A DNA stretch of 64,000 nucleotides, from positions 1-64,000 of the forward strand of contig CAZSTX010000003.1 of assembly GCA_964610025.1 (NCBI GenBank), read 5' to 3'. Under the pieces are notes generated by a model. The model did no database searches and was not told the origin of the DNA. It was given only the letters and a program-made list of their open reading frames with translations. Of this stretch, positions 26,939 through 35,533 are shown one piece after another. Each line of letters opens with the position of its first letter. The stretch's first letter is position 1. A program made the translations under genes and the position numbers. Origin of the DNA: UBA5266 sp964610025 (GTDB lineage Bacteria; Bacteroidota; Bacteroidia; Bacteroidales; WCHB1-69).

Positions 26939-29344
26939 ATGATTTACCCTTCTAACTTTGAAAAAAAAATAGATTTTCACCAAATACGAAATTTTATAGT
27001 AGAAAATTGCATTAGCACTTTGGGAGAAAGCAAAGCAAACGAAATTAAAATACAAACAGATAGCAAAAAAATCATTCATCTTCAAGAAACTACCGAAGAA
27101 TTTCGACAAATATTACTTTTCGAATCTACTTTCCCAACACAAGACTATATCGATATACGCCATGCCTTATCGCACCTACAAATTGAAGGAACAACTATAG
27201 ATATAATTACACTTGGAGAACTACGAGCTGTATTGAAAACAATACAAGACTGTTTGGTTTTTTTTAGAGTAAAAAAAGAAGAAGAAAAATATCCATTTCT
27301 ACAACAACTCAACGAAAATATAATAGTAGATAATACGCTAATTCAAAGCATCAATACTATAATAAACGACAAAGGAGATATAAAAAACAACGCTTCGGCT
27401 GAATTGCAAAGCATCCGTCAAAAAATACATAGTAAAGAAGTAGAAATACAAAAACAATTACATAAAATTATACTGCAAGCGAAAAAAGAAGAAATAATAG
27501 AAGCAAACACTAATTTCACTGTCCGCGAAGGACGATTAGTCATTCCTGTTCCTGCAACACACAAACGCCGTATAAAAGGCTTTATCCACAGCGAATCGGC
27601 AACAGGACAAACTTTTTTTATTGAACCACAAGAAGTATTTGATGCAAATAATTACCTTCTTGATTTACTTTCTATGGAAAAAAAAGAAATTCAACGTATT
27701 TTAAAAACTTTTACAGACATATTGCGCCCTTCTATCCCTCCTATTAAAGAATCTTTAGAGTATTTAGGAGAATTAGATTTTATAAGAGCTAAAGCCAAAT
27801 TTGCTTTAAACATAGAAGCAGTAAAACCAATCATTACCGACAAAGCTATCGTTAATTGGCAAAAAGCAAGACATCCGATATTGTATTTAAACTTACAAAA
27901 CCAACAAAAAAAAATTGTTCCCCTTGATATAACTATTGACAATGAAAATCGTATATTGATTATATCAGGTCCCAACGCAGGAGGCAAATCGGTATGTTTA
28001 AAAACCGTTGGCTTACTGCAATATATGTTTCAGTGCGGATTGTTAGTGCCAGTATCGCCGCTTTCAGAATTTGGAATATTTCAACACTTTTTTATTGATA
28101 TAGGAGACGAACAATCGATTGAAAATGATTTAAGCACTTATAGTTCCCATCTAAAAAACATGGACACCATTTTAACCCATGCCGATAGCAATAGTCTTTT
28201 CTTAATCGATGAATTGGGAAGTGGTACCGATCCACAATATGGCGGAGCTATTGCCGAAGCATTTCTTGAAAATCTATTACAAAAGAAAACATTCGGTGTT
28301 ATTACTACTCATTTTAGCAACTTAAAATCGATGGCTAGCACTTCAAAAGGATTGCAAAATGCAGCTATGCTCTTTGACGAAACGACAATGAGTCCATTAT
28401 TTATCCTTAAATCAGGAAAATGGGGAAGTTCTTTTACGTTTGAAATTGCAAAAAAAATAGGCTTTTCAACAGCTATACTGGACAGTGCTATTAAAAAAAT
28501 TGGTACTAATCAAATAAATTATGAATTTTTGTTGCATCAACTTGAACATGAAAAAGTAACAATCGACAATCAAAAACGCATGATAGATGCTGTAGATAAT
28601 CAATTAAAAGAACTCATTGAAAAATATGAAACGTTAAACGACACCCTACAAGAAGAAAAAAATAAAATACTAAAAAATGCTAAAATTGAAGCAAAAAATA
28701 TCATCGACAATGCCAATAAAATTATCGAAAAAACTATAAAAGAAATCAAAGAAAAAAAAGCTGATAAAGAAATAGTTAAAAAATTAAAAACCGAAATAAA
28801 AAAAGTAGAAGAAAGCATCAAACTCCCCCCTCTTCCAATAATAAAAAGAGAAAGAGAGAAAAAAAACAACGCAAAAATAAAACTATTTGATTATGTCATA
28901 ATTAAAGACACTAATACAATAGGGCAAATCACTGCTATCAATAACGACACTATTGTTGTAACATTTAATTCTATCAATTTCAAAACAACGATAGACAAAG
29001 TCGAAAAAACCAACAACATACCTCAATCTATAACTAAAACCAATCCAACTATCAATAGTCAAAATATTTATGACGAAATCCATGCTAAATCTATCAATTT
29101 TAAAGCTGAATTAGACATTCGTGGACTAAGAGTTGAAGAAGCTAACGAAAAATTAGTACGTTATATAGATAATGCTATTTTATTACACATAGGCGAAGTG
29201 AGCATCATACATGGCAAAGGAAATGGTATCTTACGCAATATAACACGCCATTTTCTTTCTAAAAACAATTATGTTACAGATTATTATGACGACAACCCCT
29301 TGCTTGGAGGAACAGGAAAAACAATTGTTAAACTCAAACATTAA
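26939..29344 (+). CDS. mutS2: Endonuclease MutS2
   Basis: An 801-residue protein with the MutS-type core and no mismatch-recognition domain. Walker A is GPNAGGKSVCLKTVG, the signature region is DLSTYSSHLKNMD, and Walker B is SLFLIDELGSGTDP. A charged coiled coil covers about residues 520-640 (rich in K/E). The C-terminus is a Smr nuclease domain (ELDIRGLRVEEANEKL, then IIHGKGNGILRN). MutS2 suppresses recombination or rescues collided ribosomes in other bacteria. It starts 44 bases after the rpmH hairpin. Confidence 0.95.
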   Translation: MIYPSNFEKKIDFHQIRNFIVENCISTLGESKANEIKIQTDSKKIIHLQETTEEFRQILLFESTFPTQDYIDIRHALSHLQIEGTTIDIITLGELRAVLKTIQDCLVFFRVKKEEEKYPFLQQLNENIIVDNTLIQSINTIINDKGDIKNNASAELQSIRQKIHSKEVEIQKQLHKIILQAKKEEIIEANTNFTVREGRLVIPVPATHKRRIKGFIHSESATGQTFFIEPQEVFDANNYLLDLLSMEKKEIQRILKTFTDILRPSIPPIKESLEYLGELDFIRAKAKFALNIEAVKPIITDKAIVNWQKARHPILYLNLQNQQKKIVPLDITIDNENRILIISGPNAGGKSVCLKTVGLLQYMFQCGLLVPVSPLSEFGIFQHFFIDIGDEQSIENDLSTYSSHLKNMDTILTHADSNSLFLIDELGSGTDPQYGGAIAEAFLENLLQKKTFGVITTHFSNLKSMASTSKGLQNAAMLFDETTMSPLFILKSGKWGSSFTFEIAKKIGFSTAILDSAIKKIGTNQINYEFLLHQLEHEKVTIDNQKRMIDAVDNQLKELIEKYETLNDTLQEEKNKILKNAKIEAKNIIDNANKIIEKTIKEIKEKKADKEIVKKLKTEIKKVEESIKLPPLPIIKREREKKNNAKIKLFDYVIIKDTNTIGQITAINNDTIVVTFNSINFKTTIDKVEKTNNIPQSITKTNPTINSQNIYDEIHAKSINFKAELDIRGLRVEEANEKLVRYIDNAILLHIGEVSIIHGKGNGILRNITRHFLSKNNYVTDYYDDNPLLGGTGKTIVKLKH

Positions 29345-29406
29345 ACATTATTAATAATTATTTTTTATTTCTTAAAAAAAATAGCATTTTATATTAAAAA
29401 AAAAGA

Positions 29407-29414
29407 TAATTTTG
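29407..29414 (+). promoter_or_regulatory. -7 box for the rplM-rpsI operon
   Basis: TAATTTTG on the plus strand, 93 bases before the rplM ATG. It leaves a leader of about 85-90 bases that contains a hairpin. Confidence 0.55.
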
Positions 29415-29442
29415 CAAGCTCGATAAATATCCGATATTATCC

Positions 29443-29472
29443 ACAAACAAAAAAGGTGAAATATTTGTTTGT
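29443..29472 (+). promoter_or_regulatory. Hairpin in the rplM leader
   Basis: Nine-base arms, ACAAACAAA at 29443-29451 and TTTGTTTGT at 29464-29472, flank a 12-base loop containing GGTGAA. The position in the 5' leader of a ribosomal protein operon makes it a candidate autoregulatory structure. No match to a named leader class is claimed. Confidence 0.35.
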
Positions 29473-29507
29473 AAATAAATTAAAAGAAAAAATTAGATAA
29501 ATTAAAA

Positions 29508-29963
29508 ATGGATACATTAAGTTACAAAACTGTTTCGGCTAACAAAGCAACAGTTGAAAAAGAATGGCTATTAGTTGACGCAGAAGGCGAAATAGTAGGA
29601 CGCCTAGCATCGGTTGTAGCAAAACTTTTAAGAGGAAAACATAAAACTAATTTTACTCCTCATGTTGACTGTGGCGATAACATCGTCATTATCAATGCTG
29701 ATAAAGTACGTTTAACCGGCAATAAATTAACCGATAAAATCTATATCAGGCACACTGGCTATCCTGGCGGACAACGATTTACTACTCCAAAAGAATTATT
29801 GCAAAAAAATTCTATTAAAGTAATAGAATCTGCTGTAAAAGGAATGCTTCCTAAAAATAAATTAGGCAGTCAATTATACAGAAATCTATATGTTTATGCT
29901 GGTAGCGAACACAAACAAGCTGCACAAAAACCTAAATTAATCAACATTAAAGATATTAAATAA
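29508..29963 (+). CDS. rplM: 50S ribosomal protein L13
   Basis: A 151-residue protein with the L13 blocks WLLVDAEGEIVGRLAS, VAKLLRGKHKTNFTPHVDCGD and TGYPGGQRFTTPKELL, then VKGMLPKNKLGSQLYRNLYVYAG. It binds 23S rRNA early in 50S assembly. rpsI follows after five bases, the usual bacterial pair. Confidence 0.97.
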   Translation: MDTLSYKTVSANKATVEKEWLLVDAEGEIVGRLASVVAKLLRGKHKTNFTPHVDCGDNIVIINADKVRLTGNKLTDKIYIRHTGYPGGQRFTTPKELLQKNSIKVIESAVKGMLPKNKLGSQLYRNLYVYAGSEHKQAAQKPKLINIKDIK

Positions 29964-29968
29964 TAATT

Positions 29969-30355
29969 ATGGATACTATCAATACCTCTGGCAGAAGAAA
30001 AACAGCTGTAGCGCGTATATACATGCAAGCTGGTAATGGTAACATTACCATAAACGGAAAAGATTACAAAGAATATTTCCCAACCGATACGCTTCAGTTT
30101 ATTGTAAACCAACCATTTTCTATCTCAAAAGAAGACAACAAATACGATATAAAAGCACGTTTAAATGGTGGTGGAATAACCGGACAAGCAGAAGCATTAC
30201 GATTAGCAATATCTAAAGCTCTATGCGAAATTAATAGCGAACACAGACACGCATTAAAAGCAGAAGGCTTATTACGAAGAGATCCACGCATGGTAGAAAG
30301 AAAGAAACCAGGCAGACCAGGAGCTCGCAAAAGATTTCAATTTAGTAAACGTTAG
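29969..30355 (+). CDS. rpsI: 30S ribosomal protein S9
   Basis: A 128-residue protein with the S9 signature GGGITGQAEALRLAISKAL, the block LLRRDPRMVERKKPGRPGA, and a C-terminal tail ending RKRFQFSKR that reaches the P-site tRNA. Second gene of the rplM operon. Confidence 0.97.
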   Translation: MDTINTSGRRKTAVARIYMQAGNGNITINGKDYKEYFPTDTLQFIVNQPFSISKEDNKYDIKARLNGGGITGQAEALRLAISKALCEINSEHRHALKAEGLLRRDPRMVERKKPGRPGARKRFQFSKR

Positions 30356-30396
30356 CATTAGCATACAAGGCATCAATAAATGTTTAGTATCTAAAT

Positions 30397-30432
30397 TGCA
30401 AAGACTTTTTTTTAATTTAAAACTACTTTGCA
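30397..30432 (+). other. Possible hairpin between rpsI and rpsB
   Basis: Seven-base arms TGCAAAG (30397-30403) and CTTTGCA (30426-30432) flank a 22-base T- and A-rich loop. It could be a weak boundary element between the two ribosomal units. The right arm also contains TACTTTG, one T short of a -7 box for rpsB. Confidence 0.25.
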
Positions 30433-30475
30433 GTTGCTTAATAAAATAAAGAATGTAAACATAAAAAAATTAAAA

Positions 30476-31351
30476 ATGGCAAAAATAACTTTTGAAGAAT
30501 TATTAGAATCAGGTGCCCACTTTGGACACCTCACAAGAAAATGGAACCCTAATATGGCACCCTATATTTTTATGGAAAAAAATGGGATACATATCATCGA
30601 CCTTCATAAAACAGTAACTAAAATAGAAGAAGCAAATAAAGTTTTAAAACACTTAGCCCGAACAGGAAAAAAAATTCTATTTGTCTCAACTAAAAAACAA
30701 GCCAAAGAAATCCTTTCCGAACACGTAAAAGCAATCAATATGCCATACGTAACAGAACGTTGGGCAGGTGGAATGCTAACAAATTTTAATACTATTCGTA
30801 AAGCAGTAAAAAAAATGTCGACCATTGACAATCTTATGAAAAGCCCCGAATGGAATAGTATTTCAAAACGTGAAAGACTTCAAATTCAAAGAGAAAGAAC
30901 TAAATTAGAAAATAATTTAGGTTCTATTTCTGATTTAACAAGACTGCCAGCAGCTGTTTTTGTTGTTGATATAATGAAAGAACATATAGCAGTAGCTGAA
31001 GCGCGTAAATTAGATATTCCTATCTTCGCTATTGTAGACACTAATTCAAATCCTAATTTGGTAGACTACCCTATTCCGGCAAATGACGACGCATCAAAAT
31101 CAATAAATATTATTATCAAATCTGTTTGCAATGCAGTTCAAGAAGGATTGAACGAAAAACTATTAGATAATAACAAAGAAGAAGAAGAAATTGACGATGA
31201 AATAATAGAAGAAGATAGCAAAAGCTTCAAAGAAGATGAAGAAAAAGTAGAAAAAACAGGAAGAAGAAAAAGAATAGGCGAAACAATCGGAGACAACCAT
31301 CAAGAAGAAAAGAAAAGACGCCCAAGTAAGCGACCTGTTCCAAAAAAATAA
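30476..31351 (+). CDS. rpsB: 30S ribosomal protein S2 with extended charged tail
   Basis: A 291-residue protein. The S2 core is clear: LLESGAHFGHLTRKWNPNMAPYIF, YVTERWAGGMLTNF, and PIFAIVDTNSNPNLVDYPIPANDDA. The ATG at 30476 precedes MAKITFEELLESG; the in-frame TTG at 30428 would add 16 unsupported residues. The last 60 or so residues lie outside the core: first acidic (KEEEEIDDEIIEED), then basic with RRKRIGE and KKRRPSKRPVPKK. tsf follows 27 bases downstream, the classical pairing. Confidence 0.96.
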   Translation: MAKITFEELLESGAHFGHLTRKWNPNMAPYIFMEKNGIHIIDLHKTVTKIEEANKVLKHLARTGKKILFVSTKKQAKEILSEHVKAINMPYVTERWAGGMLTNFNTIRKAVKKMSTIDNLMKSPEWNSISKRERLQIQRERTKLENNLGSISDLTRLPAAVFVVDIMKEHIAVAEARKLDIPIFAIVDTNSNPNLVDYPIPANDDASKSINIIIKSVCNAVQEGLNEKLLDNNKEEEEIDDEIIEEDSKSFKEDEEKVEKTGRRKRIGETIGDNHQEEKKRRPSKRPVPKK

Positions 31352-31378
31352 TGTATAAAATTAAATAATAGTATAAAA

Positions 31379-32209
31379 ATGGCAATTAAAGCAGCAGATG
31401 TTAATAAATTAAGACAAGCTACAGGTTCAGGAATAATGGATTGTAAAAATGCACTCGTTGAAGCTGATGGCGATTTTGAAAAAGCAATTGATATTTTAAG
31501 AAAAAAAGGACAAAAAGTAGCCGCTAAAAGAGCAGATTATTCTGCTAATGAAGGATTTGTTGTCGCAAAAACTTCTCAAGATAATACCTACGGAGCAGTA
31601 TTAATACTCAATTGCGAAACCGATTTTGTGGCAAAGACAAACGATTTTACCAATTTAGCCAACGAAATTATTGATTTAGCAGTAGAGAAACGCATAAAAA
31701 ATATAGACGAGCTAAAACAAAGTATTTTAAATGGAAAAACAATAGACGAACTGCTTATCGAAATAACAGGTAAAACAGGAGAAAAAATTGAATTAAATCA
31801 ATTTGCAATCATCGAACAAGCATTTGTAACCTTCTACAATCATAATGGCAATAAATTAGCTGCTATTGTAGGCTTTAATAAAAAATCTAACAATATTGAA
31901 GTAGTTGGACATGATATTGCAATGCAAATTGCTGCAATGAACCCTATTAGCATAAGCGAAAATAATGTACCACAAGATATTATAGACCGCGAATTAGATA
32001 TTGCACGCGAACAAATACGCAATGAAGGAAAACCCGAAAATATGGTAGATAAAATAGCACAAGGAAAATTAAATAAATTTTTCAAAGAAAATACTCTTGT
32101 GCATCAAGATTTTATTAAAGATAACAAAAAAACAGTTGCTCAATATATGAGCGAAACAGATAAAGACTTACATTGCGAAAGTTTTTATCGTTTTCAATTA
32201 GGAGCATAA
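31379..32209 (+). CDS. tsf: Elongation factor Ts
   Basis: A 276-residue nucleotide exchange factor for EF-Tu. The N-terminal UBA-like domain is VNKLRQATGSGIMDCKNAL, followed by the invariant DFEKAIDILRKKGQKVAAKRA and LNCETDFVAKTNDF. The sequence IAMQIAAMNPI marks the core subdomain. It is second gene of rpsB-tsf and is followed by an intrinsic terminator. Confidence 0.97.
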   Translation: MAIKAADVNKLRQATGSGIMDCKNALVEADGDFEKAIDILRKKGQKVAAKRADYSANEGFVVAKTSQDNTYGAVLILNCETDFVAKTNDFTNLANEIIDLAVEKRIKNIDELKQSILNGKTIDELLIEITGKTGEKIELNQFAIIEQAFVTFYNHNGNKLAAIVGFNKKSNNIEVVGHDIAMQIAAMNPISISENNVPQDIIDRELDIAREQIRNEGKPENMVDKIAQGKLNKFFKENTLVHQDFIKDNKKTVAQYMSETDKDLHCESFYRFQLGA

Positions 32210-32229
32210 TAAATAATTTTTGATTATAC

Positions 32230-32264
32230 AAAAGCACTTTTTTTATCAAAGAGTGCTTTTTTTT
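32230..32264 (+). terminator. Intrinsic terminator of rpsB-tsf
   Basis: Arms AAAAGCACT (32230-32238) and AGTGCTTTT (32252-32260), with T residues continuing through 32265. Stem plus T-tract is a textbook arrangement 20 bases after the tsf stop. Confidence 0.85.
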
Positions 32265-32339
32265 TGACTTAATTTATCCTATATCTAATCTTCACTTACG
32301 TCAAACTCTCCTAAGAAGAATGTCGAAGGGAAAAGTGTC

Positions 32340-33332
32340 TCAATCCCTGACACAACGAACAGAAAAACCATCTTCTTTACTATAATAATTTCTGACTACA
32401 TTACCATAATCATAATTCATATAACGATACCAAGCACTATCTGTATCAAACTCTGTTGCATTCCACCAACAACCATAATAGCCAAGAGAGTAAAATTTAC
32501 CATCGTTACCACGATAAGCACTTGGCAAAGCCGTAAAGCCGCTTTCATTAGTTGCACCGGTATTAGGGCTATTCCAATGCGTTATACCAACCTCTTTTAA
32601 CTTACCTCCTGCAATAAGTTCACCTCCCAAATAATTAATTAATTGTGTCCATTCGGGATCAGTCGAAACATGCCAACCTGTAGGGCAGAGCTTATCGGTA
32701 TTTACTGCATACCAATTATACAAACGTCCATAAGTTGCTACTTTATTTTGATCATTTTCATAATCACAATATGCTCCAGTTGTTAAACTTATCCATTTAA
32801 TATCATCACTTATTTTTGGGATAGATATGCCGTCCTTGTATTTGGTAGTTTTTAGGTTTTCAGCCATCCATGTTTGTGTACCAATAGTTACCGTTTTGTA
32901 AACGTTGCCATCAATATCGGTCATTGTTCCATAATTAATATTAGGATTAAACACAATATCTTCAAGTGTTACAAACGAGATTTCATTGCCATATGCCGTT
33001 CCTTTACTATTAGTGGCATAAGCTCGTACATAATAAGTTGTATTTGTTTTTAAATCTGAAATGGTACTTGTAAAACTACCTACTCCACTGCCATCTACGG
33101 TTTTATTATCGGCAATTGTAGGATTTGGGTTGGTACTCCAACACACTCCACGCTCTGTTACTGTTGCACCACCATCATTAGAAATATCACCTCCACTCAT
33201 TGCGGTAGTTAAGGTTATTTCTGTTATTTTCTTCGTTGTTAATGTGGGTGTTTTATCACAATTTGTTAGCAAAAATACTAAGAGAAGGGAAAAAATTGTT
33301 GCTTGCAAGCATTTTCTAATTTTCTTTTTCAT
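32340..33332 (-). CDS. FISUMP-domain lipoprotein with one Fn3-like repeat
   Basis: A 330-residue protein with a lipobox ending LLTNCDK. One fibronectin-like unit of about 85 residues follows (TAMSGGDISNDGG, then RGVCWSTNPNPTIAD, then TTYYVRAYATNSKGTAYG). The C-terminal 190 residues are the Fibrobacter succinogenes major paralogous (FISUMP) domain: VYKTVTIGTQTWMAENL, then GRLYNWYAVNTDKLCPTGWHV and ending SVRCVRD. These proteins are surface-exposed and of unknown function. The gene downstream on the same strand's upstream side (33476-34735) is a clear paralog. Confidence 0.85.
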   Translation of the reverse strand: MKKKIRKCLQATIFSLLLVFLLTNCDKTPTLTTKKITEITLTTAMSGGDISNDGGATVTERGVCWSTNPNPTIADNKTVDGSGVGSFTSTISDLKTNTTYYVRAYATNSKGTAYGNEISFVTLEDIVFNPNINYGTMTDIDGNVYKTVTIGTQTWMAENLKTTKYKDGISIPKISDDIKWISLTTGAYCDYENDQNKVATYGRLYNWYAVNTDKLCPTGWHVSTDPEWTQLINYLGGELIAGGKLKEVGITHWNSPNTGATNESGFTALPSAYRGNDGKFYSLGYYGCWWNATEFDTDSAWYRYMNYDYGNVVRNYYSKEDGFSVRCVRD

Positions 33333-33381
33333 TTTTTTTTATTTTAAAGTATATAAAAGTTCTTTTTATTTTTTTATATTG

Positions 33382-33389
33382 CAAAGATA
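33382..33389 (-). promoter_or_regulatory. -7 box for the first FISUMP gene
   Basis: The minus strand reads TATCTTTG, matching TAnnTTTG, 49 bases before the ATG. Each FISUMP paralog therefore seems to have its own promoter. Confidence 0.5.
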
Positions 33390-33439
33390 AAATTTTTGGA
33401 CTTATCTTACTATCCAGAATTTATTAGGAACATTACACT

Positions 33440-33463
33440 CCTTTCGGTTTCGTTTAGAGTGCA
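33440..33463. repeat. Dispersed intergenic 24-bp element, copy 2
   Basis: Begins CCTTTCGG and ends AGAGTGCA; four differences from the copy at 15889-15912. Flanking ACACTC and GAGTG make an imperfect hairpin around it. It lies just after the stop of the upstream FISUMP gene. Confidence 0.5.
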
Positions 33464-33475
33464 GTAATACAAAAC

Positions 33476-34735
33476 TTAATTTTTTACGCAACGAGCAGAA
33501 AGTCCCCAATGTGTATTTAAATCCTCTTTCTTTACATTGTTAACATGGTGGAACATGGTAATAGCAAATGCTATTTTACAAGCACCACAGCCTGTCTTTG
33601 TCCACCAATAACCGCGGGATCTCATATAGATAAACTTATTCTCATCATGGTAGCCACCCGGAAGTGCTGTAAAACCGGTTTCGTTGGTTGCGCCAGCATT
33701 AGGATTATACCAATGCGTTGTGTCGGTTTCTTTTAACTTGCCCCCAGCAACGCTTAAGCCTCCCAAATAATCGATTAATTTTTCCCATTCATCAAGAAAA
33801 GGCATATGCCAGCCTGTTGGACAAATCTTGTCGCTAATAGCATACCAATTATACAAGGCTCCATAGGTATCTTTTGCATGTTGGCTATTGCTGTACCAGC
33901 AATAGCTTGGAGTAGTAATATTTGCCCACAAAGTGATTTCATTAGGAATTTCTGTTCCATCATTGTATTTCGTAGTTTTTAAGTTTTCAGCCATCCATGT
34001 TTGTGTGCCAATAGTTACCGTTTTATAAACATTGCCATCAATATCGATTACTTTATCTTTTTCTTCTTTAAGTGTTGTAAACGAGAGAACATTTCCATAT
34101 CCTGTTCCTACATTATTAGTGGCATAGGCTCGTACATAATAAGTTGTATTGGCTGTTAAGTGTGTAGCATAACTTGTAAAAGCACCTACTCCACTACTAT
34201 CTATTGTTTTATTATTAGCAATTGTAGGTTTTGAATGGGTACTCCAACACACTCCTTGTTCTATTATTGCTGCACCTCCATCACTTGAAATATTACCACC
34301 ACTTTTTGCTGTAGCATGAGTTATTACTGTTATTTTGTCTGTTGTTACTATAGGAATTTTATTATTTTCAATTATAAACGAGATTTCATTACCATATGCC
34401 GTTCCTTTACTATTAGTAGCATATGAACGTAGATAATAAGTTGTATTGATAGTTAAACCCGTAATAACACTTGTAAAACTACCTACTCCACTGCCATTTA
34501 TGGTTTTCTTATCGGCAATTGTAGGATTTGGGTTGGTACTCCAACATACTCCTCTTTCTGTTATTACTGTACCACCATCATTAGAAATATCGCCTCCACT
34601 CTTTGCGGTAGTTAAGGTTATTTCTGTTATTTTCTTCGTTGTTAATGTGGGTGTTTTATCACAATTTGTTAGCAAAAATACTGAGAAAAGAGAAAAAATT
34701 GTTACTTGCAAACATTTTCTAATTTTCTTTTTCAT
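33476..34735 (-). CDS. FISUMP-domain lipoprotein with two Fn3-like repeats
   Basis: A 419-residue paralog of the neighbouring FISUMP protein. The first 50 residues are nearly identical (same lipobox LLTNCDK, then TPTLTTKKITEITLTTAKS). It carries two fibronectin-like units instead of one (RGVCWSTNPNPTIADKK and QGVCWSTHSKPTIANNK), then the FISUMP domain (VYKTVTIGTQTWMAENL, GALYNWYAISDKICPTGWH, ending LSARCVKN). The product is expected on the cell surface; function unknown. The pair arose by tandem duplication followed by gain or loss of one repeat. Confidence 0.85.
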   Translation of the reverse strand: MKKKIRKCLQVTIFSLFSVFLLTNCDKTPTLTTKKITEITLTTAKSGGDISNDGGTVITERGVCWSTNPNPTIADKKTINGSGVGSFTSVITGLTINTTYYLRSYATNSKGTAYGNEISFIIENNKIPIVTTDKITVITHATAKSGGNISSDGGAAIIEQGVCWSTHSKPTIANNKTIDSSGVGAFTSYATHLTANTTYYVRAYATNNVGTGYGNVLSFTTLKEEKDKVIDIDGNVYKTVTIGTQTWMAENLKTTKYNDGTEIPNEITLWANITTPSYCWYSNSQHAKDTYGALYNWYAISDKICPTGWHMPFLDEWEKLIDYLGGLSVAGGKLKETDTTHWYNPNAGATNETGFTALPGGYHDENKFIYMRSRGYWWTKTGCGACKIAFAITMFHHVNNVKKEDLNTHWGLSARCVKN

Positions 34736-34781
34736 TTTTTTTATTTTAAAGTATATAAAAAATATTTTTTCTTTTTTTTTG

Positions 34782-34789
34782 CAAAATTA
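34782..34789 (-). promoter_or_regulatory. -7 box for the second FISUMP gene
   Basis: The minus strand reads TAATTTTG, 46 bases before the ATG of the two-repeat FISUMP gene. The sequence between box and ATG resembles that before the paralog, showing that the leader was duplicated too. Confidence 0.5.
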
Positions 34790-34816
34790 AACATTTTTTA
34801 AATATTACATTTTTTT

Positions 34817-34891
34817 TTATAACTGTTTTTTCTTAAAATCAACATTTTCTTTTAATTCTTTACAGCCATATACAATATTTTCGATATCCAT
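34817..34891 (-). CDS. Candidate 24-residue coupled ORF after the UDG-like gene
   Basis: The stop of the uracil-DNA-glycosylase-like gene overlaps an ATG by one base (TAATG). The frame then runs 24 codons, beginning MDIENIVYGCKELKENVDF and ending in lysines. The composition looks coding-like, and the stop/start overlap matches the TAATG coupling seen elsewhere in this window. It could be a genuine small protein, the truncated start of a gene interrupted when the FISUMP pair arrived, or chance. No family is recognised. Confidence 0.35.
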   Translation of the reverse strand: MDIENIVYGCKELKENVDFKKKQL

Positions 34892-35457
34892 TATAAGACT
34901 TCCTTTAGCATACTACTATAAGCGGCTGCCTTATCGACTAAGGATTTAGGGTAAGCACGTGAGGTAGAAGGCAAACGATACCAACGCATTTTTCTATCAA
35001 GATAATTAAAATGAGTTGGCTCGTTAAAAGTAGGTGCTTTTTCATTTAAAATAGAAGATAAAATTTCAGTAGCCTTTCCGCCAGTAGTAGCTATTGCATA
35101 ACAAGAAGGCAATAGCAATAAAGTGGCTGATAAGTCTATTGTTTCTAATACTTCTAAAAAATTATCGGAGGAATTATTTTTAGTTCTATGCACTTTTATT
35201 GCTGTATCTCCTAAGGCAATTCGTTTTTCTTCTAAGAAAGCAATTATTTTATCTTTATCAAAGGCTTTTTGAGATGGGATTAAAAAATGATTTTTATCAT
35301 TAAAAAACACCAACCCCATAATACGCCACATATCGTTTTGTAAATTAGGATAATAAAAATCTATTGACCAGCGATTTTTAGTTGGTGGAAAACTTCCTAA
35401 TAATAAAACTTTAGCTTTTTTTGGCAAGAAAAACGGGAGTGGATGCAATTCAAACAT
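34891..35457 (-). CDS. Uracil-DNA glycosylase superfamily protein
   Basis: A 188-residue protein. The first conserved block is LLLGSFPPTKNRWSIDFYYPN, with the small-residue motif GSFPP near residue 22; the C-terminal block is WYRLPSTSRAYP, corresponding to the DNA-intercalating motif. This layout fits the mismatch-specific / hypoxanthine-type branch of the UDG superfamily rather than Ung. The expected role is removal of deaminated bases. The substrate cannot be assigned from motifs alone. Confidence 0.75.
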   Translation of the reverse strand: MFELHPLPFFLPKKAKVLLLGSFPPTKNRWSIDFYYPNLQNDMWRIMGLVFFNDKNHFLIPSQKAFDKDKIIAFLEEKRIALGDTAIKVHRTKNNSSDNFLEVLETIDLSATLLLLPSCYAIATTGGKATEILSSILNEKAPTFNEPTHFNYLDRKMRWYRLPSTSRAYPKSLVDKAAAYSSMLKEVL

Positions 35458-35475
35458 AAGATTGTTTTTAATGAA

Positions 35476-35511
35476 AAAAAGTTGCCTGCATTAATCAACA
35501 AGCAACTTTTT
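35476..35511 (-). terminator. Intrinsic terminator of the DUF1015 gene
   Basis: Ten-base arms AAAAAGTTGC and GCAACTTTTT enclose a 16-base loop. On the minus strand the stem is followed by a T-run (plus-strand A residues at 35474-35480). It lies 22 bases past the DUF1015 stop and ahead of the UDG-like gene. Confidence 0.75.
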
Positions 35512-35533
35512 CTGTATCAATAAATATAAGGAT

